Below are positions 8,483-16,120 of a stretch of DNA of 43,877 bases, one piece after another. Source of the stretch: Treponema sp. (lineage in GTDB: Bacteria; Spirochaetota; Spirochaetia; Treponematales; Treponemataceae); contig JAKSTQ010000018.1 in NCBI GenBank assembly GCA_024402475.1, forward strand, positions 1 to 43,877, read 5' to 3'. The stretch's first letter is position 1; every line of letters starts with the position of its first letter. Below the pieces are notes generated by a model. That model searched no databases. It was not told where the DNA came from and worked only from the letters and a program-made list of their open reading frames with translations. Both the position numbers and the translations under genes were made by a program.

Positions 8483-9948
8483 TTGTTTATTCCATTCATT
8501 CTGTTTAAAAAAAGTTTTAATGAATCAAGTTTTTCTTTAAGCCTTGATTCTTTTTCTTTTTTAAGTTCACTGTTTGTTTCTTTTCCAATGCTTAAAAAGT
8601 CTGCAGGAAAATATGACGAAATCCATTTTTCATCATTGAGTTTTTCATTAAAAAGTTCAATAACGGCATTAAAATTACAATCAGATTTTTTGTTTGCAAC
8701 AATTTCAGGTTTAACTGCATTAACCGGAGTTTGAACAGATGCAATATCTATATCTTTAATTTTTCCTAAAGAGTTTTTGAATTTCTGATTGTTTGAAATT
8801 CTAAAAACCCGGCTGCAGAAAATAGCAGAATTTTCGGCAAACCAGTTTCTGTATATTTCAAGAGAAGATGATTCAAAACTTCCCGTGCATAAACGTTTTT
8901 CTTTTGAAATAATTTTTTTGTCTTTCAAGGAATTTTCAATTTCAAGCTCGTTAGGCTGAGTATGAACATAACCTTTGGAAGAGCATAAATCAACTCCGGC
9001 AAGATATACATTCCCGTCTGTTATTGATAAAGCAAGTTCCAGTGCGGTTCCGGTTACTGTTCCATTTCGCTTTGCTGTTACAGGTTTTATATTTAATTTT
9101 TTATAGAAATCTAAATCGATATTGTCATCGTAACATAAAGGAACAATCGTATTATTAAAAAGTATTTTTTTAGAAAGGGCACTTTCACTGGGGCATGCAA
9201 CACGAATGTCCTGCAAAGAATTTTCAATACAATAAAGATGTTTTTTTGCCCAGTATCCGCCGTCAGTTGTAATACATAAATCAGGAATAATTCCATTAGA
9301 AATTAAAACCTTTATACTGCTCGAAGCTGCAAGTACAAAAAAACGGTTTCTGTTCTGTCTGATAAAATTTATACAGCCTTTTAAGCTTGGACCTGATCCG
9401 CATAAGATTACAGGCATTGAACCCTTTTTGATATGTGCAGTTTTGTTCAGTGATGAAAAAAAGTTGACCTGGTTTTTAATCCATCGGCTTGCAAAATATT
9501 GTCTTGTACCAAGAATATCCCTGCATTTTTTCATAACAGCAGAAATTGTTTTAGAACATTCTTCATTTAATTCAGGATAAGCTTTTACTGATGGCGGCCA
9601 TGAAACAAAAAGACTTGAAAATAATTTTTCTTCACCAAAACTGTTATACAGATTCATCGAAAAATTATCGTCAAAATAAAAAGCTTTATCCCACAGATTA
9701 TCGTAATCAGAAAAATCATCAAATCTTATGGCAAAAATTTTAACGCCTGGAAATCGCTTCCTTAAAAAATCGCAGCAGTAGGAAAGGGCAGGTTCAATTA
9801 CAAAAATATTTTCAGGAATAAAATCAGCCTGAATTGAATCAACAAAACGCTGGGCTTCGTTTTCCGGATTGTAAGAGGAGTGTAAGTAAAGTCCATCTTT
9901 TAAACAGGTCAATTTTCCGTTTTTTGCTTGTGTAATCTGGACTGACAT
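8479..9948 (-). CDS. DUF115/Maf-type motility-associated glycosyltransferase-like protein, copy 1
   Basis: A 489-residue divergent paralogue of the gene that follows it. The signature is VILCGSGPSLKG (about 180-191), followed by LAASSSIKVL, IPDLCITTDGG, RNGTVTGTALELAL and LAGVDLCSSKGY, in the same order as in its neighbour. Overall identity between the two is low, so this is an old duplication or the acquisition of two subfamilies rather than a recent copy. The N-terminal 175 residues are family-variable. The gene overlaps the next by four bases and is separated from the preceding unknown gene by nine. A role in flagellar glycan transfer is inferred from the family, not shown here. Confidence 0.7.
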   Translation of the reverse strand: MSVQITQAKNGKLTCLKDGLYLHSSYNPENEAQRFVDSIQADFIPENIFVIEPALSYCCDFLRKRFPGVKIFAIRFDDFSDYDNLWDKAFYFDDNFSMNLYNSFGEEKLFSSLFVSWPPSVKAYPELNEECSKTISAVMKKCRDILGTRQYFASRWIKNQVNFFSSLNKTAHIKKGSMPVILCGSGPSLKGCINFIRQNRNRFFVLAASSSIKVLISNGIIPDLCITTDGGYWAKKHLYCIENSLQDIRVACPSESALSKKILFNNTIVPLCYDDNIDLDFYKKLNIKPVTAKRNGTVTGTALELALSITDGNVYLAGVDLCSSKGYVHTQPNELEIENSLKDKKIISKEKRLCTGSFESSSLEIYRNWFAENSAIFCSRVFRISNNQKFKNSLGKIKDIDIASVQTPVNAVKPEIVANKKSDCNFNAVIELFNEKLNDEKWISSYFPADFLSIGKETNSELKKEKESRLKEKLDSLKLFLNRMNGINK

Positions 9949-9957
9949 TGTATTACT

Positions 9958-10842
9958 CTAATTTACGAAATTCTGAACTTCTTTAATATTGTCTGTGCTG
10001 TTTGAATGAATGAACTTAAGACTGTCAGGTTTTAAACCAGGAATAATATTAGAAAATAAAAGTGCAATATGAGACAAAAGAAGAATATTATCAGTATCTT
10101 CTGAGACTGTCAGAACAAGACGAATGTTGTAAATATCAAGATATTTGCAGATATTATTACAGTCTAAAGCATTACTGAGAATGTAGAAAAGTTCTTCATA
10201 AATACATGTAATGATACATTTTTTGATTTTAGCTTCCGGCAGTTCGAAATTTTCAATTGCGGTTTTAATAATCTGTTCAAGTGGAAGTTCTACAAGACGT
10301 TTCTGGACTTTTACATGCTTAAGACTTTCGCAGGTTTCCTGATTGCTGATCTGACTGAATTTATTGTCTCTTACAATGCTTTCGATAAAAGAAGCAGAAC
10401 AATCTGATGGCTTAAACTTTGAATTAGTATTAAAAATCATCAGGACATTAAAGTCACCGTTATATTCAAATTTCAAAAAACTGAGGCTTGAAATATGTTT
10501 AGCTGTGCTCTGATCAAAGAACTGTAAAAAATCCTTGAATTCACTTTCAGCATTGGAATAAGTGTACCATTTGTTGTTTTCAGGAAGTTTTTTATTCCAG
10601 AAAACTTTTGATGAAATGGAAGAGGCGATTGTATTTGTGTCAATCTGATAAGCGTGCATCATTACCATCATTCCAGATACAGGCATAAAAATACCACAGT
10701 GTTCAAAACTGTTGTTTTTTGCCCACTGCTGAAATGAGGTTGCTGATTCTGTTTGAAAAGAAGCCTTTGCAAGAAGTCCGCCTTTTTTCTCATTGGAAAT
10801 CTGGCTGGACTTCTCCTGTGCTGCACGCGATAAAAGACCCAT
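9958..10842 (-). CDS. Unknown protein between acidic protein and Maf pair
   Basis: A 294-residue protein I do not recognise. It has no signal peptide or membrane segment by eye, so it is probably cytoplasmic. The N-terminus contains two related short units, GLLSRAAQEKSSQ and GLLAKASFQTESA. Residues about 35-70 are cysteine- and methionine-rich (HCGIFMPVSGMMVMMHAY), and the C-terminal third is helical and hydrophobic (IYEELFYILSNALDC, NILLLSHIALLFSN). The start codon overlaps the stop of the large acidic protein by one base (TAATG), which implies coupled translation and hence a shared role with it. No function is proposed. Confidence 0.7.
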   Translation of the reverse strand: MGLLSRAAQEKSSQISNEKKGGLLAKASFQTESATSFQQWAKNNSFEHCGIFMPVSGMMVMMHAYQIDTNTIASSISSKVFWNKKLPENNKWYTYSNAESEFKDFLQFFDQSTAKHISSLSFLKFEYNGDFNVLMIFNTNSKFKPSDCSASFIESIVRDNKFSQISNQETCESLKHVKVQKRLVELPLEQIIKTAIENFELPEAKIKKCIITCIYEELFYILSNALDCNNICKYLDIYNIRLVLTVSEDTDNILLLSHIALLFSNIIPGLKPDSLKFIHSNSTDNIKEVQNFVN

Positions 10843-13391
10843 TATGAAAGACCAAGTTCCTGGAACAGTTTCTTGTATGTTACAAACTGTTCAGACTGTG
10901 CAAATTCTGAGATTTTATCTTCAGGAAGATTTTCAAGCAGCTGATCCATGTAAGAAAGAACAGACTTGATTTCGTTCTTGAGGTCACCAGGAATTTCGTT
11001 GTCTGCAGGTGCTGATGCAGCAGCAACAGGCATCTGAGGTTCAACTTCGATTTCAGGCTGAGGTTCAGCTTCTGGTTCTGCAGGAGCTTCTTCAACAGCA
11101 GGTTCTGTTTCTGGTGTTTCAATAACAGGTTCTTCAACAGAAGTTTCTGCAAAGATGTCATCATCGTCATTGTCAACAACTTCAGGTTCACTTTCTGTAA
11201 TCTGAGGTTCGTCAATCATGACTTCTGATTCATCAATGTCTTTTGAAAGATAATCCATTTTGTCATTTGTAAATGTCTTTTCAAGTGAATCATCTTCAAA
11301 AATATCATCAAGGTTTGGAGCCGAATTAAGTACAGGTTCTTCAACTTCTTCGGTTGTTGCAACAGGTGTATCAATAATAGAATCTTCGAGAGTATCTTCG
11401 ATAACAGGTTCGTTAACTTCTTCCTGTTCTCCAAAAATGTCGTCATCAGTAAGATTGAATGCTGTTGCGGCACTGTCATTATTTTCTACAGATTCTTCTT
11501 CGATTTTTGGAATTTCAATTTCATCAGGAAGTTCTGATTCAATCTGTGTTTCTTCAGCTTCTTCAGATTCAGTTACTGCTTCTGTTGATTCTCCAAAGTC
11601 AAAGTCATCATCAATATCAAGTGACTGATCTTCTGTTTCTTCAAAGTCTTCAGAAATACCTGTCAAATCCTGGTCTTCAATAATAAGATCATATGAATTG
11701 TCAGCAGTCTGTGGAGCAGGAGCGCTTTCTGTTGTTTCAGCAGGTTCTTCCATAACTGAATCAATATCAATTGATGAAAGCTGGTCGTCGCTCATCGCAT
11801 CTTCTGCATCGTTTTCAACAATAACAGGTTCGTCTGCAGCAGGAGTTTCTTCAACAACTGGTTCTTCCATTGCAGGTTCTTCGCTTACTGAAGATTCTTC
11901 AATTGCAATTTCTGATTCTTCAGCTTTTGAATTGTCTTCAACAAAGTCTGCATTGTTAAGAATGTTATCAAGTTCATCACCACTTAAGGCAATTGTTTCG
12001 TCCTGTGAATCATCGCTGAAGAATCCGGTGTTTTCTTCTTCTGGAACAGTAATCTGTTCTTCACCGTTTTTGATTTTTTCAAGGTCAGATTTAAGGTTTT
12101 TGATTTCATCTTTAAGGGAAGTAAATTCTCCCATGATCTGCTGCAAAAGTTCACGGCTTGCATCAGAAATAGCAGCAGCCTGAGGTGCTGCAGCAGGTTC
12201 TTCAACAGCAGCTTCTGGTTCAGGAGTTTCTTCAGCAACAGGTTCATCCATATTGAGAGAAGCAGCTTCTTCATCAAAACTGTCTGGAATATCAATGTTT
12301 CCGCGTACAACGTCAGACATTGATACTGGTTTTTCATCATCAGAATCTGCAGTTACGTTCATTTCATAATCAACCTGTGTTTCTACTGCAGGGTGAAGGC
12401 CTTCCGGACCTTTTGTAAGACCCTGATCTTCTTCGCTGTCATCAATAAAATCACCAAGGTCAATTGTTTCTGTATCAATTGATTCACCTGTTGAGCGAAC
12501 AGAAGGTTCTGCAGATGATGTAGAAACTGTTTCAGAAGTAATTTCAATTGCTTCTTCTTTTTCGTCTTCTTCTACAGAGAAAGAATCAGCTGATTCATCA
12601 AAATCAAGGTTAATATCAAGAGGATCTTCGTCAACAACTTCTTCCTGTTTTGGAGTAGGATCGCCGCCGCTGAATTCTGAGAAACCGCCGTCCATAAAGT
12701 CACCAAGATCGATTTCTCCGTCGCCTTCAAAACTTGCAGTTACATCAGTTGTTCCTGATGGTGCAGAAGGAGCACTGTCATCACTGAGGAAGTCACCAAG
12801 ATCAATTTCTCCGTCAGGCATTGAATCAAGATCAAAAGAATCTGCGCTAACTTCAACAGTTTCTTCCTGAACTGGAGCTTCAACAGGAGTGTCTTGAGCT
12901 GCAGGTTCATCGTTAAACATATCACTTACATCTTCAACAGCAGGTTCTTCTACTATCATGTCATCAAAAGAAACTGCAGGTTCTTCTTCAACTGGAGAAA
13001 GAGGAATGTCAGCAACAGGTTCTTCAACAACAGGAGTGTCACTGTCAGAAAGACTTTCAGCGAACATATCATTATCAAAATCAGGTTCAGTAGTTGAAGC
13101 AAAAATATCAGCGGTTACATCTTCGTCTGCAGGAGTTTCATCAACTGCAAGGTCAGCTTCTGTAATTGCAATATCAAGAGGCTGTGATTCCGGCTGAATT
13201 GTTGTGTCGGAATTACTGTCTTCAAGATCAAAGTCCAGGGAAGCGTCAAGAGAGTCAAAATTTGGAAGGTCAGAGTCAAAATCAAATGGATCTGATGAAT
13301 CTGAAGGTTCTGAAGGCTCGATATCCTTTGGTGGTTTTTTAACCCAAACGCCGTAGTTATCAAGCTCGTTTATATTTTCATTATCACTCAT
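10842..13391 (-). CDS. Large acidic low-complexity protein with IDLGDF motifs
   Basis: An 849-residue, strongly acidic and probably largely disordered protein, the first gene of the minus-strand operon. It is built from Glu/Asp/Pro/Ala-rich text in which EEPVxE and similar phrases recur. The short motif IDLGDF appears three times within the first 40 percent of the protein (DGEIDLGDFLSDD, DGEIDLGDFMDGG, TETIDLGDFIDDS). A short coiled coil lies near the middle (LLQQIMGEFTSLKDEIKNL) and an ordered C-terminal tail follows (SVLSYMDQLLENLPEDKI ... LFQELGLS). There is no signal peptide. The start is supported by AGGGGAA upstream of ATG 13391. The many open frames on the opposite strand are antisense shadows of its repetitive codons. 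Function unknown; a scaffold or adaptor fits the composition. Confidence 0.8.
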   Translation of the reverse strand: MSDNENINELDNYGVWVKKPPKDIEPSEPSDSSDPFDFDSDLPNFDSLDASLDFDLEDSNSDTTIQPESQPLDIAITEADLAVDETPADEDVTADIFASTTEPDFDNDMFAESLSDSDTPVVEEPVADIPLSPVEEEPAVSFDDMIVEEPAVEDVSDMFNDEPAAQDTPVEAPVQEETVEVSADSFDLDSMPDGEIDLGDFLSDDSAPSAPSGTTDVTASFEGDGEIDLGDFMDGGFSEFSGGDPTPKQEEVVDEDPLDINLDFDESADSFSVEEDEKEEAIEITSETVSTSSAEPSVRSTGESIDTETIDLGDFIDDSEEDQGLTKGPEGLHPAVETQVDYEMNVTADSDDEKPVSMSDVVRGNIDIPDSFDEEAASLNMDEPVAEETPEPEAAVEEPAAAPQAAAISDASRELLQQIMGEFTSLKDEIKNLKSDLEKIKNGEEQITVPEEENTGFFSDDSQDETIALSGDELDNILNNADFVEDNSKAEESEIAIEESSVSEEPAMEEPVVEETPAADEPVIVENDAEDAMSDDQLSSIDIDSVMEEPAETTESAPAPQTADNSYDLIIEDQDLTGISEDFEETEDQSLDIDDDFDFGESTEAVTESEEAEETQIESELPDEIEIPKIEEESVENNDSAATAFNLTDDDIFGEQEEVNEPVIEDTLEDSIIDTPVATTEEVEEPVLNSAPNLDDIFEDDSLEKTFTNDKMDYLSKDIDESEVMIDEPQITESEPEVVDNDDDDIFAETSVEEPVIETPETEPAVEEAPAEPEAEPQPEIEVEPQMPVAAASAPADNEIPGDLKNEIKSVLSYMDQLLENLPEDKISEFAQSEQFVTYKKLFQELGLS

Positions 13392-13419
13392 GGCAAATTC
13401 CCCTAAAAATATATAAATT

Positions 13420-13453
13420 CATTATATTATCGGCAAAAAGTCTCTAAAACATC
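13420..13453 (-). promoter_or_regulatory. Candidate sigma-28 (FliA) promoter for the acidic protein/Maf operon
   Basis: The minus strand carries GCCGATAA (13434 down to 13427), identical to the -10 element of enterobacterial FliA promoters and one base from the Bacillus SigD form. The -35 position reads GATGTTTT, a partial match (4 of 8) to TAAAGTTT at the correct 11-base spacing. A start near 13420 would leave about 29 bases of leader containing AGGGGAA. A sigma-70-like TATAAT (13426-13421) overlaps, so use by the housekeeping factor is possible. I found no other exact copy of this octamer in the intergenic DNA of the window. Confidence 0.45.
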
Positions 13454-13524
13454 ACCTATTTTAGTTAATTATATCATACTTTTATAATAAAGAAAATAAA
13501 AAAATAATCCGATATTCTAGTATC

Positions 13525-14025
13525 ATGAAAACGGTGAAGTATTTAACAGCTGTACTTGCAGGAACTTTTATTTATGTTTTGTTTTCTGTATCTTTCGGAA
13601 GGAACGGATTCTGGGCCTTCAATCAGCTTGAAGAACAAAAAAGAGTAATCAGCGCACATACACAAAACATTGCGAATATCAATGATGAACTTAATCTTGA
13701 ACGAACAGCAATTGCAAACGATATGGATGTAATTGCAGCTTATGCAAGAAAACTTGATTATGTTTTTCCTGATGAAAAGCTTGTAAAAATAAACGGTCTT
13801 GGTGAAGTTCGTTCTTCCATGTATGAATCAGGAACAGTTTTAAAGCATAAACCGGTAGCATTTGTACCTGAATGGGTATGTAAGGCATGTGGTCTTGTAA
13901 TTACAGGACTTCTTTTTATCCTTATGTTCCTTTACGATATTTCACAAGGCAACATTTCATTCAAAAAGAAAGATGATGTAGAAACAATTCAGGGAATTCC
14001 TGTTTATGATATGCCTCAAATCTGA
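13525..14025 (+). CDS. FtsB/DivIC-like septum formation initiator with second membrane segment
   Basis: A 166-residue membrane protein. It has an N-terminal membrane segment (about 5-25), a coiled-coil stretch (about 33-65) and then YARKLDYVFPDEKLVKI (73-89), which matches the family signature of FtsB/DivIC (a Rx-LGYVxPGE-like element). FtsB-type proteins join FtsL and FtsQ/DivIB in the divisome. Unlike the usual bitopic family member it continues into a second strongly hydrophobic segment (about 117-137) and a short polar tail, so both ends may be cytoplasmic. The gene has no Shine-Dalgarno sequence. It overlaps the start of tsaC by 20 bases. Confidence 0.7.
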   Translation: MKTVKYLTAVLAGTFIYVLFSVSFGRNGFWAFNQLEEQKRVISAHTQNIANINDELNLERTAIANDMDVIAAYARKLDYVFPDEKLVKINGLGEVRSSMYESGTVLKHKPVAFVPEWVCKACGLVITGLLFILMFLYDISQGNISFKKKDDVETIQGIPVYDMPQI

Positions 14026-14593
14026 TCCTTCTTCAATTGATTTATGCGTAAGCCATTTAAAGGCAGGAAAGGCAGTAATCATTCCTACTGATACAGTCTA
14101 TGGATTTTCTGGACTTGTAAGCAGGGAATTTGACAGTGCTGCCGTAATACGAAAACTTAAGGGAAGGGAAGAATCCAAACCCTTCATCCAGCTCTTAAGT
14201 GATCCGCAGCAATTATCAAAATACACAAATGATGTAATTTCACCACAGCTTCTTAAGTTCTGGCCCGGACCACTTACAATAATCGTAAATGATCTTAACG
14301 GTTCAACTACTGCATTCCGCTGCCCGGATGAACCATGGCTTTGTTTACTGATAAAAAAATGCGGTGCTCCGATTTATTCAACAAGTGCAAATAAATCCGG
14401 CTGCCCCGTAGAAAATGATCCATTAAAACTTGAAGAAATTTTTGGTGAACAGGTTCTGGTTATTGACGGGGGAATCCCGGAAAACAATCTTGCTTCGACA
14501 CTTGTTAAACTTGATAAGGCCGAAAATGGTTTTTCAAAAGTCACAGTTCTCAGGCAGGGACCTGTTGTAATTCCAGACAGTCTTTTGTCTTAG
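14006..14593 (+). CDS. tsaC: Threonylcarbamoyl-AMP synthase (Sua5/YrdC family)
   Basis: Makes threonylcarbamoyl-AMP from threonine, bicarbonate and ATP, the donor for the t6A37 modification of ANN-decoding tRNAs. The 195-residue single-domain form shows the family landmarks: IIPTDTVYGFSG near the N-terminus, KPFIQLL, FWPGPLTIIV, and YSTSANKSG (the SxN ATP-binding region). Its length is that of TsaC, with no Sua5 C-terminal domain. The start at ATG 14006 lies inside the end of the ftsB-like gene, implying a two-gene transcript. Its stop codon overlaps the stop of the convergent secreted-protein gene, and a good intrinsic terminator follows inside that gene. Confidence 0.9.
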   Translation: MICLKSDPSSIDLCVSHLKAGKAVIIPTDTVYGFSGLVSREFDSAAVIRKLKGREESKPFIQLLSDPQQLSKYTNDVISPQLLKFWPGPLTIIVNDLNGSTTAFRCPDEPWLCLLIKKCGAPIYSTSANKSGCPVENDPLKLEEIFGEQVLVIDGGIPENNLASTLVKLDKAENGFSKVTVLRQGPVVIPDSLLS

Positions 14594-15507
14594 TTGAGTT
14601 TTTTCCAGTTTACATTTGTTGTTGTTTCTTCAACAGAAGTCCCGTTTAACGACAGGGACTTTTTTTGTCCGGAAAGTTTTGTATTGTTTTCCAGAGTGAG
14701 GCTCCATTCGATTGGAGAAGCGGATTCTGCTTTTTCAAGTACAAGCTGGCGGGGAATGTCAGGATAGAACGATGCATTGAATTTGCCGATCTGTTTGACA
14801 TTAAGGATTTTTGTTCCGCCGTTATTTTCGACCTTGATTTCGATGTTCATTGATGAGCCGTTTGTAAAAATAATAAATCCGCGGCCGCTTTTCATGAGGA
14901 CAATTTTACTGATATTTTTTTCGCCGGACCAGGTTCCGCTGATTCCTTCCAGAGAAAGGTTTGTATTTGCTTTTGCAGATGCAGTTTCCTCTGAAGCAAT
15001 TGTTCCCGGAGTTGCAATTGTAAGTCCAGTAGATTTTTCGATGCTTTCCTGAATCAATAATTTTGCATCTGTAAGAATCTTGTAATAAGAATCGTAATCC
15101 TTAAAAGTAGTGTAGATGGAACCAGTAAGGTTGTTCCTTGTGTAAATTGTACAAACCCAGACGTCTTCTTCTACCTTTGCGATGTTTGCAAAAAGAGTAA
15201 CTGACATTGATTTTTCTTCCGGAACTTTTTCAAGGAGCGAAGAAATACTGAATGAATCAGAAGCAAAATCAGTTTTGTCAATGATATTTTTTTTGAAGGA
15301 ATCAGAAGTGCAGTCCTTAAATGTTACGGCAGGAATAATTCTAAGCTGTGCAGTAAAAAGATCCTGTGTAATCTGAATCATGTTCTCAATGGATTTAGGA
15401 GCCGCAATTCCATAGAAATTCACAGTAAATTTTTCCTGTGCAGATGCTCTGGAACAGGCAAAAAGTGAGAAGAATAAAACTGCTAATTTACAAAATCTTC
15501 TGTTCAA
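14590..15507 (-). CDS. Secreted or lipoprotein of unknown function
   Basis: A 305-residue exported protein that I do not recognise. The open frame extends to 15600, but that would overlap smpB and put 31 residues before the signal peptide. I prefer TTG 15507, ten bases after AAAGGA, giving MNRRFCKLAVLFFSLFACSRASAQ. This can be read as a type I signal peptide cut after ASA, or as a lipoprotein with LFAC as lipobox. The mature protein begins EKFTVNFYG and contains a beta-rich C-terminal part (GTWSGEKNISKIVLMKSGRG, then repeated strands) that could be a lipocalin- or calycin-like barrel, which is speculative. It lies 58 bases downstream of smpB with no terminator between them, so the two are probably co-transcribed. 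Confidence 0.65.
   Translation of the reverse strand: MNRRFCKLAVLFFSLFACSRASAQEKFTVNFYGIAAPKSIENMIQITQDLFTAQLRIIPAVTFKDCTSDSFKKNIIDKTDFASDSFSISSLLEKVPEEKSMSVTLFANIAKVEEDVWVCTIYTRNNLTGSIYTTFKDYDSYYKILTDAKLLIQESIEKSTGLTIATPGTIASEETASAKANTNLSLEGISGTWSGEKNISKIVLMKSGRGFIIFTNGSSMNIEIKVENNGGTKILNVKQIGKFNASFYPDIPRQLVLEKAESASPIEWSLTLENNTKLSGQKKSLSLNGTSVEETTTNVNWKKLN
14637..14666 (+). terminator. Intrinsic terminator of tsaC transcript, inside convergent gene
   Basis: AAGTCCC (14637-14643) and GGGACTT (14555 + 100 = 14655-14661) form a perfect 7-bp stem around an 11-base loop, followed by a T run ending at 14666 (seven T in all counting the stem end). It lies about 45 bases past the tsaC stop and inside the 3' coding part of the convergent gene, where it is read as ordinary codons on the other strand. 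Confidence 0.75.
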
Positions 15508-15565
15508 TCCTATAAAATCCTTTATTAAATAAACAACTTTACTGCAGCCGGCGTTACTGAAATTA

Positions 15566-16027
15566 CTATCTTGTAAGGTCCTTCTTAAAGTCTCTTGCAA
15601 GTTCTCTGTTTACGTCTTTTTCCTTGATAGAAGCCCGTTTATCAAAAAGTTTTTTACCGCGGCATAAACCAAGGTTGATTTTTAACCGTCCTTCTTTAAG
15701 ATAAAAATCAAGCGGTACCAGAGTGTATCCTTTTTCTTCTACCTTTCTTCGAAACTTTTTAATTTCTTCTTTGTGCAGAAGAAGCTTTTTAGGTCTGTCA
15801 GGATTATGGTTAAAAACTGAAGAAAAAGAATATTCGTTAATATGAAATCCTTTAAGCCAGACTTCGTTATTGATAATTTCAGCAAAAGAATCAAGAAAAG
15901 AAATACAGCCTGCTTTAACAGATTTTACTTCTGTGCCTTCGAGAACAATTCCGCATTCAAGGGATTCTACAATCTCATAATTGAATCTGGCTTTTTTATT
16001 TTCTGCAATTTTCTTATTCTTTTCCAT
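15566..16027 (-). CDS. smpB: SsrA-binding protein
   Basis: Binds tmRNA and delivers it to stalled ribosomes in trans-translation. The start is ATG 16027, giving 153 residues (MEKNKKIAENKKARFNYEI), the usual SmpB length; the longer open frame to 16093 adds residues unlike the family. Diagnostic elements are IVLEGTEVKS near the N-terminus, LLLHKEEIKK, GYTLVPLDFYLKEGR and the C-terminal GKKLFDKR followed by a basic tail that would sit in the mRNA channel. No Shine-Dalgarno sequence precedes the ATG, and the promoter lies so close that the transcript may be leaderless. The tmRNA gene itself is not in the window. Confidence 0.93.
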   Translation of the reverse strand: MEKNKKIAENKKARFNYEIVESLECGIVLEGTEVKSVKAGCISFLDSFAEIINNEVWLKGFHINEYSFSSVFNHNPDRPKKLLLHKEEIKKFRRKVEEKGYTLVPLDFYLKEGRLKINLGLCRGKKLFDKRASIKEKDVNRELARDFKKDLTR

Positions 16028-16036
16028 AACTTTAAA

Positions 16037-16065
16037 ATTATACAATACATAGAAGAATATCTCAA
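16037..16065 (-). promoter_or_regulatory. Sigma-70-type promoter of smpB
   Basis: On the minus strand TTGAGA (16065-16060) and a perfect TATAAT (16042-16037) are separated by 17 bases. The predicted start is near 16030, only about three bases before the smpB ATG at 16027. Confidence 0.6.
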
Positions 16066-16083
16066 GTGTAGGCCTGTCAATCC

Positions 16084-16112
16084 TTGTAATCACAATTCAT
16101 ATATGATATATT
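16084..16112 (+). promoter_or_regulatory. Candidate sigma-70-type promoter of lepB
   Basis: TTGTAA (16084-16089) and TATATT (16107-16112) are separated by 17 bases. The predicted start lies near 16119, about two bases before the lepB ATG at 16121, and no Shine-Dalgarno sequence is available. The match is moderate and the DNA is AT-rich, so chance similarity is possible. Confidence 0.4.
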
Positions 16113-16120
16113 GTAAAATC

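Noticed and set aside
11260..12183. Long plus-strand open frames antisense to the acidic protein
   Set aside because: They are shadows of repetitive Glu/Asp/Ser codons, have Ser/Leu-rich nonsense composition and lack ribosome-binding sites.
15842..16120. Upstream extension of lepB
   Set aside because: The extra residues are antisense to smpB, and the ATG at 16121 directly precedes the expected N-terminus and membrane helix.
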